Shown here: positions 10,237-19,283 of the stretch, piece by piece
How positions within the stretch are numbered: position 1 is the first letter of the stretch
Layout of the letters: each line of letters begins with the position of its first letter
Notes under the pieces: generated by a model
The model's input: the letters and a program-made list of their open reading frames with translations, nothing else
Told to the model about the DNA's origin: nothing
The model's database searches: none
Made by a program: the position numbers and the translations under genes
Source of the DNA: Gordonia neofelifaecis NRRL B-59395
GTDB taxonomy: Bacteria; Actinomycetota; Actinomycetes; Mycobacteriales; Mycobacteriaceae
DNA length: 64,000 nucleotides
Direction of reading: 5' to 3'
Assembly: GCF_000192435.1 (NCBI RefSeq)
Contig: NZ_AEUD01000005.1
Coordinates: forward strand, 124,001-188,000

Positions 10237-10652
10237 CCGAGAATCCGACCCAGGGGAGCTCGTCCCCGGGCGAGTTCACGCCGCCCGCGACCGATCCGTG
10301 GAAGGGCTTCCGCGGAGTGATGGCGGGGACGTTGATCCTCGAAGTCATCGTGGTGGCGCTGGCGTTCCCCGTGGTGGCGAAGCTCGCGGGCGGCGTCACC
10401 TGGGCGTCGGGACTCTACCTGGGCGCGGTGACCTTGATTCTGCTGCTGCTGTCCGGGCGGCAGGGTAAGCCGCATGCACTCGAGATCAATCTGGTGATGC
10501 AGCTGTTCGTCATCGCCGGCGGCTTCTTCCATTGGTCGATCGCGGTGGTCGGCGTCATCTTCCTGTGCGTCTGGATCTACATCGCGTACATCAAGCGCGA
10601 CGTCGCCAAGCGGATCGAACAGGGCCGACTGCCCGGCCAGCGGCCAGTCTGA
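10233..10652 (+). CDS. DUF4233 small membrane protein
   Basis: 139 aa, four predicted transmembrane helices (about 29-50, 53-78, 87-107 and 110-128) after a hydrophilic Pro/Ser N-terminus that contains DPWKGFRGVMAGTLILE, typical of DUF4233. The ATG overlaps the folC stop (ATGA), so it is translated with folC. Function unknown; the family is regularly found directly after folC in Mycobacteriales. It ends with a basic cytoplasmic tail (KRDVAKRIEQGRLPGQ). Confidence 0.85.
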   Translation: MTENPTQGSSSPGEFTPPATDPWKGFRGVMAGTLILEVIVVALAFPVVAKLAGGVTWASGLYLGAVTLILLLLSGRQGKPHALEINLVMQLFVIAGGFFHWSIAVVGVIFLCVWIYIAYIKRDVAKRIEQGRLPGQRPV

Positions 10653-10668
10653 TCGTCCGAACGGACGA
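10653..10668 (+). terminator. Weak hairpin after the valS-folC operon
   Basis: TCGTCCG-AA-CGGACGA, with seven-base arms immediately after the DUF4233 stop. It is short, so it could be a weak terminator or a protein-binding palindrome. Confidence 0.35.
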
Positions 10669-10704
10669 CGACCTGCCGAATCGTGACTGAGCGGTACTTT
10701 CCGT

Positions 10705-10710
10705 TACACT
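10705..10710 (+). promoter_or_regulatory. -10 box for the secreted-protein gene
   Basis: TACACT lies in an AT-richer stretch about 86 bases before the preferred start at 10796. The -35 region is not clear. Confidence 0.35.
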
Positions 10711-10795
10711 CACTCACCGTTGTGTCGTGCGACACCTTCGCGTGGCTGGATGGACATGGCCCGCTGGGCGCACGGAGACTGGAGGAGTGGAGATC

Positions 10796-11299
10796 ATGGG
10801 GAGGAACGGCAGAGTGATGGGTCGCGTGGGGCGTGTGGGAATGTTCGCGGCGGTCGCCGCGGCGCTGACAGTGCTGACGGCTCCGGTCGCCGGGGCCGAT
10901 CCGGCGCAGCCGAGCACCGCGAACCCGAGCACCACGACCCCGAACAGCACGACCCCGAACAGCACGCAGCCGACCACGTCGGAGTCCGAGGTCTCGCAGG
11001 TCTCGGAGCCGAGCATCCCGATGCCGGTCCGCGACGGCGCGCTGGGATATCTGGCGACCCGATCGTCCACGCTGTGGCTCAAGGATCGTGGGGCCGACCA
11101 GGTGATCGCGAACCTTCCGGTTCCGCAGACGTACTCGGCTGCGAATCGTCAGATGGCGAAGACGCTGAAGCAGGAGCTCGACTCGGCGGCGGAGACCCCG
11201 GGGGCCTGCCTGCAGATCATCATCGACGGCGCCGATCCGTCCGGCGGGGTGTTCAACTACGGATTCTTCGCCGTCGAGAAGCAGTACTGCCCCAAGTAG
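10796..11299 (+). CDS. Putative secreted protein with Thr/Pro/Asn-rich linker
   Basis: 167 aa from ATG 10796, which has GGAGGAG nine bases upstream; the frame also opens at 10727. A signal peptide is visible: a basic start (MGRNGRVMGRVGRVG), a hydrophobic core (MFAAVAAALTVLTAP) and a likely cut after VAGA. Residues about 37-68 are a low-complexity linker with repeated TTPNST. The C-terminal domain (about 70-167) has two Cys (GACLQIII and KQYCPK) that could form a disulfide. I do not recognise the family. It interrupts the usual DUF4233-ndk adjacency. Confidence 0.72.
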   Translation: MGRNGRVMGRVGRVGMFAAVAAALTVLTAPVAGADPAQPSTANPSTTTPNSTTPNSTQPTTSESEVSQVSEPSIPMPVRDGALGYLATRSSTLWLKDRGADQVIANLPVPQTYSAANRQMAKTLKQELDSAAETPGACLQIIIDGADPSGGVFNYGFFAVEKQYCPK

Positions 11300-11337
11300 C
11301 GGCACGAGTCGGATGAGCGACGGTCCGCCGGGATCGC

Positions 11338-11350
11338 TACAGTGTCCTGC
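11338..11350 (+). promoter_or_regulatory. -10 box for leaderless ndk transcript
   Basis: TACAGT at 11338-11343 and seven bases to GTG 11351, with no ribosome-binding site. Same layout as valS. Confidence 0.55.
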
Positions 11351-11767
11351 GTGACTGAACAGACTCTCGTCCTCATCAAGCCCGACGGCGTCCAGCGCGG
11401 CCTGGTCGGCGAAGTGATCGCCCGCATCGAGCGCAAGGGCCTCCGGCTGGCGGCCCTGGAACTGCGTGACGTGACCGTCGAGGTCGCGGGTGAGCACTAC
11501 GCCGAGCACGCCGAGCGCCCCTTCTACGGATCGCTGCTCGAGTTCATCACGTCCGGCCCGATCGTCGCGGCCGTCGTCGAGGGACCGCGCGCCATCGCCG
11601 CATTCCGTCAGCTGGCGGGTGGCACCGACCCGGTCGAGAAGGCGACGCCCGGCACCATTCGCGGTGACTTCGCGCTCGAAACGCAGTTCAACATCGTGCA
11701 CGGGTCCGACTCGCCGGAGTCCGCCGCGCGTGAGATCGCTCTCTGGTTTCCCTCGCTGAACTCCTGA
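11351..11767 (+). CDS. ndk: Nucleoside diphosphate kinase
   Basis: Transfers the gamma phosphate between nucleoside triphosphates and diphosphates through a phospho-histidine. 138 aa, normal family length, from GTG 11351 ([17 protein letters not shown]). The catalytic His is in NIVHGSDS near residue 117. The nucleotide-site segments [18 protein letters not shown] and GTIRGDFA are intact. A GTG nine bases earlier would add three residues, but the TANNNT spacing favours 11351. Confidence 0.96.
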   Translation: MTEQTLVLIKPDGVQRGLVGEVIARIERKGLRLAALELRDVTVEVAGEHYAEHAERPFYGSLLEFITSGPIVAAVVEGPRAIAAFRQLAGGTDPVEKATPGTIRGDFALETQFNIVHGSDSPESAAREIALWFPSLNS

Positions 11768-12090
11768 TATCCGCCGTCCAACGCGGCGCGCGAGGACCTT
11801 TTCGCCACACGTGTGCGGGCAGCGGCCCGTGATGTGGGATACTTGCCTAGTCGTCGGAGTCACGCTTTGGTTCCGATGATCGACGCACAGCCAGATAGAG
11901 GTACCCGGTTCCGTCCGACTCCTACCGGAGTCCGGCTTCGGCCCCGAGGCCTGCGTCACGCAAGGCGTCTTGACGACGCGAAGACCACATAACACCCGGT
12001 CGTTTCGGCCGGCACACATTGGAAAGGCCCTCGCGTGGCCGCGTTGTCTCATATCGGCGACGACGCGCCCGGGGGTCTTGAGGAGACCAC
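11768..12090 (+). promoter_or_regulatory. Long structured leader of rne
   Basis: 323 bases without a gene. GATACT near 11838 may be the promoter -10, giving a leader of about 240 bases. It contains short perfect hairpins: GACTCC/GGAGTC (11917-11932), TGCGT/ACGCA (11952-11962) and GCGTC/GACGC (11965-11979). Long 5' UTRs on rne are established in proteobacteria and mycobacteria, where RNase E cleaves its own message; the same role here is inference. GAGGAG precedes the start. Confidence 0.5.
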
Positions 12091-15000
12091 GTGACCGATA
12101 ACGGGTCGCAGACTGACGCCACTTCGGCGGATCAGCCGGCGGACAAATTCCCCCTTCGACTCCGCGTGCATGCGCTAGCTCGCACGCTGGGACTGACCAG
12201 CAAAGAGGTGCTGGCACATCTGCAGGAGATGGGGGTGACGGCGCGCACCGCGCAGTCGTCGATCTCTCGAGCCGACGCAGAAGCCGTCGAGCTCCGCCTC
12301 AGCGGCGCCGCTCCCGCGGCGGACGCCGAGTCCACCGAGCAGGGCGAAGCCGCCCAGCCGGCGGCACAGGCGTCGTTGTTCTCCGCAGTGGAGGCGCCAC
12401 AGCCGGTCAGCGCGCCCGGCGGCGACGCGACGTCACCGCTGTTCCTGTCCGCTGGTTCCGCGGAGGGCACCGCCGAGTCCACCGACGCGGCCGAGCCGAA
12501 GAAGAAGAAGCCCAAGAAGTCCGGCAAGAAGTCGTCCGGAAAGAAGGCTGCGGACGCCGAGACCACAGTCGATGCCCCAGCCGCCGATGCCACAGCCGCC
12601 GACGCGGACGGCCCCGTCGGTGAGACGAAGGCGGAGAAGTCGTCCGACAAGAAGTCCGGCAAGAAGAAGTCGTCGGGCAAGAAGCCCAAGAAGGCCGACG
12701 TCGAACAGGCCGACGAGGCGGAGACGGCAGGCGAGGCCGAGACGGTCGTCGAGGCCGTCGCGGCTGCGGAACCCGTCGAATCCGCCGCGGAATCGGCAAC
12801 TGAAGAGTCCGCGAACGCGGAGGTCGAGGAGACCGACGAGCAGGCGAACGCCGAGGGGGACGGCCGTTCCCGGCGTCGTCGTCGCGGTCGTCGTGGTCGT
12901 GGCCGTGGTCGCGGTGATCAGGGAGCCGACGGCGAGTCGGCCGACGACGACACCGAGAGCGCGGAGGCAGACGACGCCGGTGCGTCGGCTGGAGCTCCCG
13001 CGGATGAGGCCGAGAACGCCGAGACGACGAGCGACGAGTCCGCCGACACCGCCGACGATGCCGCCGTCCCGTCGAGCAAGCGTCGCCGGCGTCGCCGCCG
13101 TCGGCGCGGGGGAGCCGACACCGACGACGCCACGTCGTCGGACGACCCGCCGAACACCGTCGTCCACGAGCGGGAACCGCGCACCAAGAAGGTGCGCGAC
13201 GAGGTGCAGGGCATCTCCGGTTCCACTCGACTCGAGGCGAAGCGTCAGCGCCGTCGTGACGGCCGTGACGCCGGACGACGCCGCCCGCCGATTCTCACCG
13301 AGTCGGAGTTCCTGGCGCGGCGCGAGTCGGTCGAGCGGGTGATGGTCGTGCGCGAGCGCTCGGCGAACGCGTCGGTCGTGGACCACGACTCGCACGCCGC
13401 GCCGACCGAGGACTACACGCAGATCGCAGTGCTCGAGGACGGCGTCCTGGTCGAGCACTTCGTCACTACCGAGACCTCGCAGTCGATGGTCGGCAACATC
13501 TACCTCGGCCGCGTGCAGAACGTGCTTCCGGGGATGGAGGCGGCCTTCGTTGACATCGGCCGCGGCCGCAACGGCGTCCTGTACGCCGGTGAGGTGAACT
13601 GGGAGGCGGCAGGCCTCGACGGCGGTTCGCGAAAGATCGAGCAGGCGCTGAAGCCGGGCGACTACGTCCTGGTTCAGGTCAGCAAGGACCCGATCGGACA
13701 CAAGGGCGCCCGCCTCACCACTCAGATCTCGCTCGCCGGGCGTTACCTCGTGTACGTGCCCGGCGGGACGTCCACCGGCATCAGCCGGAAGCTGCCGGAC
13801 ACCGAGCGCAAGCGGCTGAAGCAGATCCTCGCCAAGCTCGTCCCGGACGAGGCCGGCGTGATCATCCGGACCGCCTCGGAAGGCGTCAGCGCCGAGGAGC
13901 TCGGGGCCGACATCGAGCGTCTCGAAGCGCAGTGGAAGAGCATCGAAGCCGCGGCCGACGGCCACCGGTCGAAGGCCTCGGGAACGCCGAAGGCGCTCTA
14001 CGAGGAGCCGGACCTGCTGGTCCGCGTGGTCCGCGATCTGTTCAACGAGGACTTCCGGAAGCTGGTCGTCGAGGGCGACCGCGCGTGGTCGCAGGTCTCG
14101 GGCTATGTCCGCGATGTGGCGCCGGACCTGTCCGAGCGCCTCGAGGAGTTCACGAAGAACCACGCAGACGCTCCGGATTCGTTCGCCGTGCACCGGATCG
14201 ACGAGCAGCTCGCGAAGGCGCTCGACCGCAAGGTCTGGTTGCCGTCCGGCGGAACGCTGATCATCGAGCACACCGAGGCGATGACGGTCGTCGACGTCAA
14301 CACCGGCAAGTTCACCGGTTCGGGCGGCAACCTCGAAGAGACCGTCACCAGGAACAACCTGGAGGCCGCGGAAGAGATCGTTCGGCAGATGCGCTTGCGC
14401 GACATCGGCGGCATGATCATCGTCGACTTCATCGACATGGTCCTGGAGTCGAACCGCGACCTCGTGCTGCGGCGTCTCACCGAGGCGCTCGCCCGGGACC
14501 GCACGCGTCACCAGGTGTCCGAGGTCACGTCCCTGGGCCTGGTGCAGATGACGCGCAAGCGGCTCGGCACCGGTCTCCTCGAGGCGTTCTCGACCACTTG
14601 CACCGCCTGCTCGGGCCGAGGCGTCATCGTGCATGCGAACCCGGTCGAGGTCCGCCCGTCGGAGGACTCGAACCGCGGCGGCGGCAGCGGGGAGAGCGGC
14701 TCGCGCCGGTCGCGGCGTTCGCGGAAGCGCGGCGGGGATCAGCCTCAGTCGCAGACACCGACGCAGCAGCCCGAGTCGCCGAAGGCCGCGCACAAGCCCG
14801 CCGCGGAACATCCGATGTTCCGCGCCATGGCCCATCCGGACGAGCACGACGAGGCGACCGAGGTCGTCGAGCATGCGGACACCGCGGTCGTCGAGCAGGC
14901 CGAGCCCGTGGTGGCCGAGCAGGCGGAGCCCGTGGCGGTCGAGCAGGCAGAGCGAGTCGAGACCCCCGCACCGGAGCCCAGTGCTCCCGAAGCGCCCGAG

Positions 15001-15210
15001 GAGCCGGCCGTCGTCACCCGTCGACGTCGCCGTGCGGTGCGACGTGCGGCGGCGCCGACGACGGTCGCCGAACCCGTGGCAGAGGTCGCCCGGCAGGCGC
15101 CGGTGACGACCGTCGCGCAGCAGTCGAGCGAGCCGGTGGTCGCGGTCACGAGGTCGCCGAGGCGGCGCAGTGGTCGTCGATCGGCAGGACCGCCGCCGAC
15201 CGAGCAGTGA
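12091..15210 (+). CDS. rne: Ribonuclease E/G
   Basis: Main endoribonuclease for mRNA decay and rRNA/tRNA processing. 1039 aa from GTG 12091. Residues about 22-72 (RLRVHALARTLGLTSKEVLA) resemble the IF2 N-terminal helical domain, as in mycobacterial RNase E. A disordered Lys/Ala/Glu/Asp region follows with Arg-rich patches near 260 and 328. The catalytic core runs from about 430: S1 domain, catalytic Asp735 and Asp779 (VVDVNTGKF, IIVDFIDM), and the zinc-link Cys837/Cys840 (CTAC). The C-terminal tail has VVEQAEPV-type repeats and Arg clusters and could be a degradosome scaffold. It ends at a terminator. Confidence 0.95.
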   Translation: MTDNGSQTDATSADQPADKFPLRLRVHALARTLGLTSKEVLAHLQEMGVTARTAQSSISRADAEAVELRLSGAAPAADAESTEQGEAAQPAAQASLFSAVEAPQPVSAPGGDATSPLFLSAGSAEGTAESTDAAEPKKKKPKKSGKKSSGKKAADAETTVDAPAADATAADADGPVGETKAEKSSDKKSGKKKSSGKKPKKADVEQADEAETAGEAETVVEAVAAAEPVESAAESATEESANAEVEETDEQANAEGDGRSRRRRRGRRGRGRGRGDQGADGESADDDTESAEADDAGASAGAPADEAENAETTSDESADTADDAAVPSSKRRRRRRRRRGGADTDDATSSDDPPNTVVHEREPRTKKVRDEVQGISGSTRLEAKRQRRRDGRDAGRRRPPILTESEFLARRESVERVMVVRERSANASVVDHDSHAAPTEDYTQIAVLEDGVLVEHFVTTETSQSMVGNIYLGRVQNVLPGMEAAFVDIGRGRNGVLYAGEVNWEAAGLDGGSRKIEQALKPGDYVLVQVSKDPIGHKGARLTTQISLAGRYLVYVPGGTSTGISRKLPDTERKRLKQILAKLVPDEAGVIIRTASEGVSAEELGADIERLEAQWKSIEAAADGHRSKASGTPKALYEEPDLLVRVVRDLFNEDFRKLVVEGDRAWSQVSGYVRDVAPDLSERLEEFTKNHADAPDSFAVHRIDEQLAKALDRKVWLPSGGTLIIEHTEAMTVVDVNTGKFTGSGGNLEETVTRNNLEAAEEIVRQMRLRDIGGMIIVDFIDMVLESNRDLVLRRLTEALARDRTRHQVSEVTSLGLVQMTRKRLGTGLLEAFSTTCTACSGRGVIVHANPVEVRPSEDSNRGGGSGESGSRRSRRSRKRGGDQPQSQTPTQQPESPKAAHKPAAEHPMFRAMAHPDEHDEATEVVEHADTAVVEQAEPVVAEQAEPVAVEQAERVETPAPEPSAPEAPEEPAVVTRRRRRAVRRAAAPTTVAEPVAEVARQAPVTTVAQQSSEPVVAVTRSPRRRSGRRSAGPPPTEQ

Positions 15211-15215
15211 CATTG

Positions 15216-15244
15216 CTCTCGGCGCGCACCGTGCGCGCCGAGAG
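15216..15244 (+). terminator. Intrinsic terminator after rne
   Basis: Perfect 13-base arms (15216-15228 and 15232-15244) around CCG, followed by TTT. One of the clearest intrinsic terminators in the window. Confidence 0.85.
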
Positions 15245-15434
15245 TTTGACCTGGACAGGCCCGGTACCGTAGCCTTGACAGGTCGCCTTCCGCAGGCGCG
15301 TAGATTGCTGCGCACATCGGCGGAAGGGGTTCGCCGGCCTGGTGGCCGCGGACCGAACACACCAAATTACGCCGGACTGGCAGGGCTGACCTGCGAAATT
15401 CGGCCCGATGAGACGAGTAAGAGGACAGCGGGAC

Positions 15435-15746
15435 ATGGCAACGTACGCGATCGTCAAGACCGGCGGTAAGCAGTACAAGGTCGCCGAGGGCGACATTGTG
15501 AAGGTCGAGAAGATCGACGGCGAGCCGGGCAGCACTGTGCAGCTGCCGGTGGCGCTGGTCGTCGATGGCGCAAATCTGACCACCGACGCCGACAAGCTCG
15601 CCGCTGTCTCGGTCACCGGTGAGGTCGTCGAGCACACCAAGGGCCCGAAGATCCGGATCCACAAGTTCAAGAACAAGACCGGCTACCACAAGCGCCAGGG
15701 TCACCGTCAGCAGCTGACGGTCCTCAAGGTCACCGGTATCAAGTAG
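15435..15746 (+). CDS. rplU: 50S ribosomal protein L21
   Basis: 103 aa from ATG 15435 ([16 protein letters not shown]) with GAGGACAGCGGG upstream; the frame opens at 15408 but L21 proteins start at this Met. The C-terminal rRNA-binding motif [21 protein letters not shown] is present. It is first in the rplU-rpmA pair. The 190 bases between the rne terminator and this start should hold the promoter and leader, including TTGACA near 15275. Confidence 0.97.
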   Translation: MATYAIVKTGGKQYKVAEGDIVKVEKIDGEPGSTVQLPVALVVDGANLTTDADKLAAVSVTGEVVEHTKGPKIRIHKFKNKTGYHKRQGHRQQLTVLKVTGIK

Positions 15747-15781
15747 AACTCGCTCGTCAGAACTTTCAGGAGGACAGTCAG

Positions 15782-16045
15782 ATGGCACATAAGAAGGGTG
15801 CATCGAGCTCGCGGAACGGTCGCGACTCCAATGCTCAGCGACTCGGTGTGAAGCGTTTCGGCGGCCAGGTCGTCAGCGCGGGCGAGATCATCGTCCGCCA
15901 GCGCGGCACCAAGTTCCACCCGGGCGTCGGCGTCGGCCGTGGCAAGGACGACACGCTGTTCGCCCTCGCTGCAGGCGCCGTCAAGTTCGACGTGAAGCGC
16001 GGCCGTAAGACCGTGAACATCGTCCCGGAGCCGGTCGCAGTCTGA
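15782..16045 (+). CDS. rpmA: 50S ribosomal protein L27
   Basis: 87 aa, begins [24 protein letters not shown]; the basic N-terminal tail reaches the peptidyl-transferase centre. It has no Firmicutes-type cleavable N-terminal extension. AGGAGG precedes the ATG. It follows rplU by 35 bases and is normally cotranscribed with it. Confidence 0.97.
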   Translation: MAHKKGASSSRNGRDSNAQRLGVKRFGGQVVSAGEIIVRQRGTKFHPGVGVGRGKDDTLFALAAGAVKFDVKRGRKTVNIVPEPVAV

Positions 16046-16073
16046 CCCGGTAACGGAACTCATAGCTCTTTTC

Positions 16074-16115
16074 GACAGGGCGGGCAGGGTCACTACGAAC
16101 CCTGCCCGCTCTGTC
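16074..16115 (+). terminator. Hairpin between rpmA and obg
   Basis: 17-base arms with one mismatch (16074-16090 and 16099-16115) and an eight-base loop. No T-run follows. It probably attenuates read-through from the ribosomal genes into obg-proB. Confidence 0.65.
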
Positions 16116-16150
16116 GGCGTATTCAGGACATATTCGAGGAAGGCGAGAAC

Positions 16151-17671
16151 ATGTCACGCTTCGTCGACCGCGTGCAGATCGAGGTCGTGGCCGGGAACGG
16201 CGGCCACGGCTGCACGTCCGTGCACCGGGAGAAGTTCAAGCCGCTCGGCGGACCGGACGGCGGGAACGGTGGCCGCGGCGGCGATGTCCGCCTGATCGTG
16301 GACCCACAGGTCCACACTCTCCTCGACTTCCACTTCCGTCCACACGCGCGCGCCACCAACGGTCGTCCCGGAATGGGCGGCAACCGCAACGGCGCAGCCG
16401 GTGACGATCTCATCCTCAAGGTGCCGGACGGCACGGTGGTGATGGACGCCGACGGCGAGATCGTCGCGGACCTCGTGGGCCCGGGTACCGAATTCGTCGC
16501 CGCGCAGGGCGGCCGCGGCGGCCTGGGCAATGCCGCACTGGCTTCGCGCGCCCGTCGCGCCCCGGGCTTCGCACTCCTCGGTGAGCCGGGCGACGAGCGT
16601 GCCCTCATGCTCGAGCTCAAGTCGGTCGCGGACGTCGGCCTCGTCGGTTTCCCGTCCGCGGGCAAGTCGTCGCTGGTGTCGGTGCTGTCGGCGGCGAAGC
16701 CCAAGATCGCGGACTACCCGTTCACCACTCTCGCGCCCAACCTCGGCGTCGTCACCGCAGGCGCAGAGGTCTTCACGGTCGCCGACGTGCCCGGCCTGAT
16801 TCCCGGCGCGTCGCAAGGGCGCGGACTCGGCCTGGACTTCCTGCGGCACCTCGAGCGCTGCGCTGTGCTCGCGCACGTCGTCGACTGCGCGACCCTGGAA
16901 CCGGGCCGTGATCCGGTGTCCGACATCGATGCACTCGAAGCCGAGCTGGCCGCGTATCAGCCCGCGCTGGACGCCGATCACTCGCTGGGCGACCTCGCGA
17001 CGCGTCCGCGCGTGGTGATCCTCAACAAGGTCGACATTCCGGAGGCCGCCGAGCTGGCGGACCTGGTCGAGGCCGACGTCGCCGAGCGCGGCTGGCCGGT
17101 GTTCCGGATCTCCGCACTCGCGCACAAGGGGTTGTCGGAGCTGACTTTCGCGCTCGCCGAGATGGTCGCGAAGTACCGCACCGAGCACGAGAAGCCGGTC
17201 GCTCGACGCCCGATCATCCGCCCCAAGGCGATCGACGAGGCCGAGTTCACCATCGTCGACGATCCGGACGTCGAAGGCGGCTTCATCGTGCGCGGTGCAC
17301 GTCCGGAGCGGTGGGTCCGGCAGACGCAGTTCGAGAACGACGAGGCCGTCGGTTACCTGGCGGACCGCCTGAACCGACTCGGAGTGGAGGCCGCCCTGGT
17401 CAAGCGCGGCGCGAAGCCGGGCGCACCGGTCACCATCGGCACGATGAGCTTCGATTGGGAGCCGACCACGCCGATGGGGGAGGATGTGCCGATCACCGGT
17501 CGTGGCACCGACATCCGACTCGAGCGCAACGACCGCGTCGGGGCAGCGGAGCGCAAGCTCGCCCGCAAGATGCGTCGCGAGGCCTCGGACGACACCGAAT
17601 TGGGCTGGCACGCAGAAGGTCCCGCCGATCAGACGGACGATTCCGGAGACTTCGACGACGATGACGAGTGA
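16151..17671 (+). CDS. obg: GTPase Obg/CgtA
   Basis: Ribosome-associated GTPase needed for 50S maturation and stress control. 506 aa. The Gly-rich Obg fold fills residues 1 to about 158 ([14 protein letters not shown]), G1 is GFPSAGKSS (166-174), followed by DVPGLIPGA and NKVD. The C-terminal OCT domain holds [13 protein letters not shown]. The tail is acidic ([11 protein letters not shown]). The ATG has GAGGAAGGCGAG just upstream. The last 11 bases overlap proB, so the two are coupled. Confidence 0.96.
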   Translation: MSRFVDRVQIEVVAGNGGHGCTSVHREKFKPLGGPDGGNGGRGGDVRLIVDPQVHTLLDFHFRPHARATNGRPGMGGNRNGAAGDDLILKVPDGTVVMDADGEIVADLVGPGTEFVAAQGGRGGLGNAALASRARRAPGFALLGEPGDERALMLELKSVADVGLVGFPSAGKSSLVSVLSAAKPKIADYPFTTLAPNLGVVTAGAEVFTVADVPGLIPGASQGRGLGLDFLRHLERCAVLAHVVDCATLEPGRDPVSDIDALEAELAAYQPALDADHSLGDLATRPRVVILNKVDIPEAAELADLVEADVAERGWPVFRISALAHKGLSELTFALAEMVAKYRTEHEKPVARRPIIRPKAIDEAEFTIVDDPDVEGGFIVRGARPERWVRQTQFENDEAVGYLADRLNRLGVEAALVKRGAKPGAPVTIGTMSFDWEPTTPMGEDVPITGRGTDIRLERNDRVGAAERKLARKMRREASDDTELGWHAEGPADQTDDSGDFDDDDE

Positions 17672-18779
17672 CGCTCGACAGTTCGTCGCGACAGCGCGGA
17701 GCATCGTCGTCAAGATCGGCTCGTCGGCGGTCACCGATATGGCCAGCGGGATCGACTATGCGGCGCTGGACGCGCTCGTCGATGCGCTCGAAGCCCGGAT
17801 GCGGGCGGGTTCGGACGTCATCGTGGTCTCGTCCGGAGCCGTCGGTGCCGGCATCGCGCCGCTCGGTCTGAAGAAGCGTCCCCGGGATCTGGCGACCAAG
17901 CAGGCGGCGGCCAGCGTCGGCCAGCTGCGACTGGCGCACGCCTGGGGGACGTCGTTCGCCCGGTACCAGCGGGTGGTCGGACAGGTGCTGCTCACCGCTG
18001 ACGACGTGTCGAATCGATCGCACCACGCGAATGCCCAGCGCACGCTCGACCGCCTTCGCTCCCTGCATGCTGTGGCGGTCGTCAACGAGAACGACACCGT
18101 CGCCACGAACGAGATCAGGTTCGGCGACAACGACCGGCTCGCGGCGCTCGTCGCGCACCTGGTGCACGCCGATGCGCTGGTGCTGCTCTCCGACGTCGAC
18201 GGGCTCTACAACGGTGATCCGCGAAAGCCCGGACCCGACGGCGAACCCGCTCGGCTGATCGAACAGGTCGACGGTCCGGAGGACCTCGACGGGGTTATCG
18301 CAGGCAGCGGAGGTGCGCTCGGCACCGGCGGCATGGCGTCCAAGCTCGCCGCCGCACGGCTCGCCGCAGACTCCGGTGTGCCGGTGCTGCTGGCAGCGGC
18401 GTCCCAGGCGGGTGCGGCTCTCGCTGACGCCTCCGTCGGGACCGTCTTCAAGGCCCGTCCGACGCGTATGTCGGCGCGGAGGTTCTGGGTGCGGCACGCG
18501 GCGGAGGCCAGCGGCACGCTCACTCTCGACGACGGCGCCGTCGCCGCGGTCGTCGAACGGCGGCGGTCGTTGCTGCCTGCCGGCGTGACGGCGTCCACCG
18601 GCGACTTCTCCGACGGCGACGTGGTGGAACTGGTCGACGCCGCCGGCGTCGTCCGTGCCCACGGCGTGACGTCGTACGACGCCGATGACGTGGCGAAGAT
18701 GATCGGCCGCTCGACGGCCGATCTCCCGTCCGAGCTGCGCCGTCCGATCATTCACGCGGACGATCTGGTCCCGGGCTGA
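17661..18779 (+). CDS. proB: Glutamate 5-kinase
   Basis: First step of proline synthesis, phosphorylating glutamate. 372 aa from ATG 17661, inside the 3' end of obg (11-base overlap). The amino-acid-kinase core has [37 protein letters not shown] and LLSDVDGLY. Residues about 285-372 form the PUA domain ([16 protein letters not shown]). proA is not in the window. Ends at a bidirectional terminator. Proline and the adjacent ectoine operon both serve osmoprotection, though they are convergent and not one operon. Confidence 0.96.
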   Translation: MTSDARQFVATARSIVVKIGSSAVTDMASGIDYAALDALVDALEARMRAGSDVIVVSSGAVGAGIAPLGLKKRPRDLATKQAAASVGQLRLAHAWGTSFARYQRVVGQVLLTADDVSNRSHHANAQRTLDRLRSLHAVAVVNENDTVATNEIRFGDNDRLAALVAHLVHADALVLLSDVDGLYNGDPRKPGPDGEPARLIEQVDGPEDLDGVIAGSGGALGTGGMASKLAAARLAADSGVPVLLAAASQAGAALADASVGTVFKARPTRMSARRFWVRHAAEASGTLTLDDGAVAAVVERRRSLLPAGVTASTGDFSDGDVVELVDAAGVVRAHGVTSYDADDVAKMIGRSTADLPSELRRPIIHADDLVPG

Positions 18780-18810
18780 CGCCTCGCGTCTGTTCGGCTG
18801 CCCAGACACG

Positions 18811-18852
18811 ACGAAGCGCGCCCTCCCGACTGTCCGGGAGGGCGCGCTTCGT
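18811..18852. terminator. Bidirectional terminator between proB and ectC
   Basis: Perfect 18-base arms (18811-18828 and 18835-18852) around ACTGTC, between the 3' ends of convergent genes. The strongest hairpin in the window. Confidence 0.88.
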
Positions 18853-18860
18853 GCTGCGGA

Positions 18861-19283
18861 TCAGTCGGCGCGGTGCTTCGCGTCGCCGGCGGGAACGGTG
18901 ACGAGCGGGTAGACGCCGTTCTCGTCATGCACCTCGGTGCCGACGACCGGGGGATTGAAGACGCACAGCATGCGCATCTGCTCCTCCACGGTCACGGTGT
19001 GGCGCTCGTGCCCGTCGAGCAGGTACATGCTGCCCGCGCTGAGCGGATAGGTCTCGCCGGTCTCCCGGTCGAGCAGGGTGCCCTTGCCCTCGACCAGCCA
19101 GACGGCCTCGACATGGTTCGCGTAGTGGAACTCGTTCACCGAGCCCGCTGCGATGGTGGTCTCGTGGAACGAGAATCCGACCCCGTCACCGCCGAGCACG
19201 ATCCGCTTGGAGACCCAATTGCCCTTGGGGTCGGCCACTTCGCGGTCGGTGCCGGTGATTTCTTCGGTGGTGCGGACGATCAT
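18861..19283 (-). CDS. ectC: L-ectoine synthase
   Basis: Cupin enzyme that cyclises N-gamma-acetyl-diaminobutyrate to ectoine. 140 aa, normal length (MIVRTTEEITGTDREV). The cupin metal/substrate region includes GVGFSFHETTI, NEFHYANHVEAVWLVEG and LLDGHERHTV. The start overlaps the ectB stop by ATGA. It is last in the ectA-ectB-ectC order. No ectD hydroxylase follows, so hydroxyectoine is not predicted from this locus. Confidence 0.96.
   Translation of the reverse strand: MIVRTTEEITGTDREVADPKGNWVSKRIVLGGDGVGFSFHETTIAAGSVNEFHYANHVEAVWLVEGKGTLLDRETGETYPLSAGSMYLLDGHERHTVTVEEQMRMLCVFNPPVVGTEVHDENGVYPLVTVPAGDAKHRAD

Noticed and set aside
12433-15360. 975-codon antisense frame opposite rne
   Set aside because: Same GC-driven artefact; the rne frame has catalytic residues and normal domain order, the antisense has none.
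15245-15434. Possible L21-type RNA leader before rplU
   Set aside because: No convincing conserved pairing could be recognised by eye; treated as an ordinary promoter region.
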